Origin: JBMNKL01 sp050261495
Lineage (GTDB): Bacteria > Bacillota > Clostridia > Acetivibrionales > DTU013
DNA length: 6,198 nt
Assembly: GCA_050261495.1 (NCBI GenBank)
Contig: JBLNDI010000139.1
Location: 1 to 6,198 of the forward strand
Direction of reading: 5' to 3'
Part shown: positions 5,885 through 6,198 of the stretch, piece after piece
Layout: each line of letters opens with the position of its first letter
How positions within the stretch are numbered: the stretch's first letter is position 1
Position numbers and translations under genes: made by a program
Notes under the pieces: generated by a model
The model's input: only the letters and a program-made list of their open reading frames with translations
Databases searched by the model: none
Told to the model about the DNA's origin: nothing

Positions 5885-6100
5885 CGGTAAGTCATCAGTC
5901 GATTTTTCAAGATACTCGTGTATCTTAACGGCTTCGTCAAACGCGTTTCGGACACACTCCGTCCCGCTGGTGAGCAAAACGCTTGACATGCCAATTTTCT
6001 TCGCTATCTCCCATGTCACAACGTCGCCGATGATCATAGAGTACCCCTGCTTCATCAAATAATTCAGCAATTCACCTCGTTTCTTTTGCAGCAATAGCAT
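5858..6100 (-). pseudogene. orphan fragment of a PrpR_N-type sensor domain
   Basis: The 80-codon frame encodes L-M-K-Q-G-Y-S-M-I-I-G-D-V-V-T, then I-A-K-K-I-G-M-S-S-V-L-L-T-S-G, then a helix V-R-N-A-F-D-E-A-V-K-I. This is the signature of the C-terminal half of the PrpR_N domain (Pfam PF06506), the N-terminal sensor of sigma-54-dependent regulators such as PrpR. Those regulators normally continue into PAS, AAA+ and DNA-binding domains, none of which is present. An in-frame TGA lies 24 bases before the first ATG, that ATG has no ribosome site, and the last ~13 residues (T-D-D-L-P-L-T-L-P-G-F-R-I) look unrelated to the domain and coincide with the thrS promoter. I therefore read it as a decayed remnant. 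A small expressed protein cannot be excluded. Confidence 0.6.
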
Positions 6101-6128
6101 AATATAAATATCGTCAAAATCTCAACTT

Positions 6129-6152
6129 ACCGCAGATAGCGGTTATTTTTTT
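6129..6152 (+). terminator. +-facing hairpin with T-run
   Basis: ACCGC (6129-6133) and GCGGT (6139-6143) form a 5-bp stem around AGATA, followed on the + strand by TATTTTTTT. The form is that of a short intrinsic terminator. No + strand gene precedes it within the window. Confidence 0.45.
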
Positions 6153-6171
6153 GTCGAAAATAAAGTATAAT
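6150..6171 (+). promoter_or_regulatory. Spo0A-box-like site next to a -10-like TATAAT
   Basis: TTTGTCGAAAA (6150-6160) contains the Spo0A-box core TGTCGAA (6152-6158), and a perfect TATAAT lies at 6166-6171. The box would overlap the spacer just upstream of the -10, a position more typical of repression than activation. No good -35 is visible, and the gene it might control would lie beyond the window. Confidence 0.35.
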
Positions 6172-6198
6172 TTATGTGTTGTAATATAGTGTATTTTG

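Overview
The window looks like chromosomal DNA of a Gram-positive, low-to-mid GC Firmicute, most likely a member of the Clostridia. The evidence is a T-box leader on thrS, clostridial-type ThyA and DHFR sequences (ThyA beginning MSKAD, DHFR with the LLVRIPEDM motif), strong AGGAGG-type ribosome sites, small lipoproteins with long Ser/Gly linkers, and a Spo0A-box-like site. No species can be named from the sequence alone.

Layout. The left third (1-1994) reads on the + strand. It holds the 3' part of a LolA-like cell-surface protein, a complete lipoprotein of unknown function, and a two-span membrane protein of the DUF3592 family. Two related GC-rich hairpins follow the first two genes. The right two thirds read on the - strand and form one apparent transcription unit: a near-consensus promoter (about 5857-5884), a threonine-specific T-box leader with its attenuator (5601 to about 5815), thrS, thyA and folA. 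The two blocks converge, and the stop codons of the DUF3592 gene and folA are only 19 bp apart. Beyond the thrS promoter lies a short open frame that matches only the C-terminal half of a PrpR_N sensor domain and is probably a gene remnant. The right edge carries a +-facing hairpin with a T-run, a Spo0A-box-like site and a -10-like box.

How the genes work together. ThyA makes dTMP from dUMP and turns methylene-tetrahydrofolate into dihydrofolate. DHFR reduces that back to tetrahydrofolate, so thyA-folA is a functional pair. thrS charges tRNA-Thr, and its leader can be read as a T-box with an ACC (Thr) specifier and a UGGAACC bulge. The spacers of 78 and 138 bp after thrS contain no obvious terminator with a T-run, so transcripts that pass the T-box attenuator could continue into the thymidylate genes. 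That coupling is an inference.

The most unusual details are small: a (NPAAD)n-encoding tandem repeat that stays in frame with thyA beyond its amber stop, a promoter embedded in the end of the PrpR_N remnant, short tandem duplications in three spacers, and the paired hairpins. I see no CRISPR array, transposase, phage gene or defence system here.
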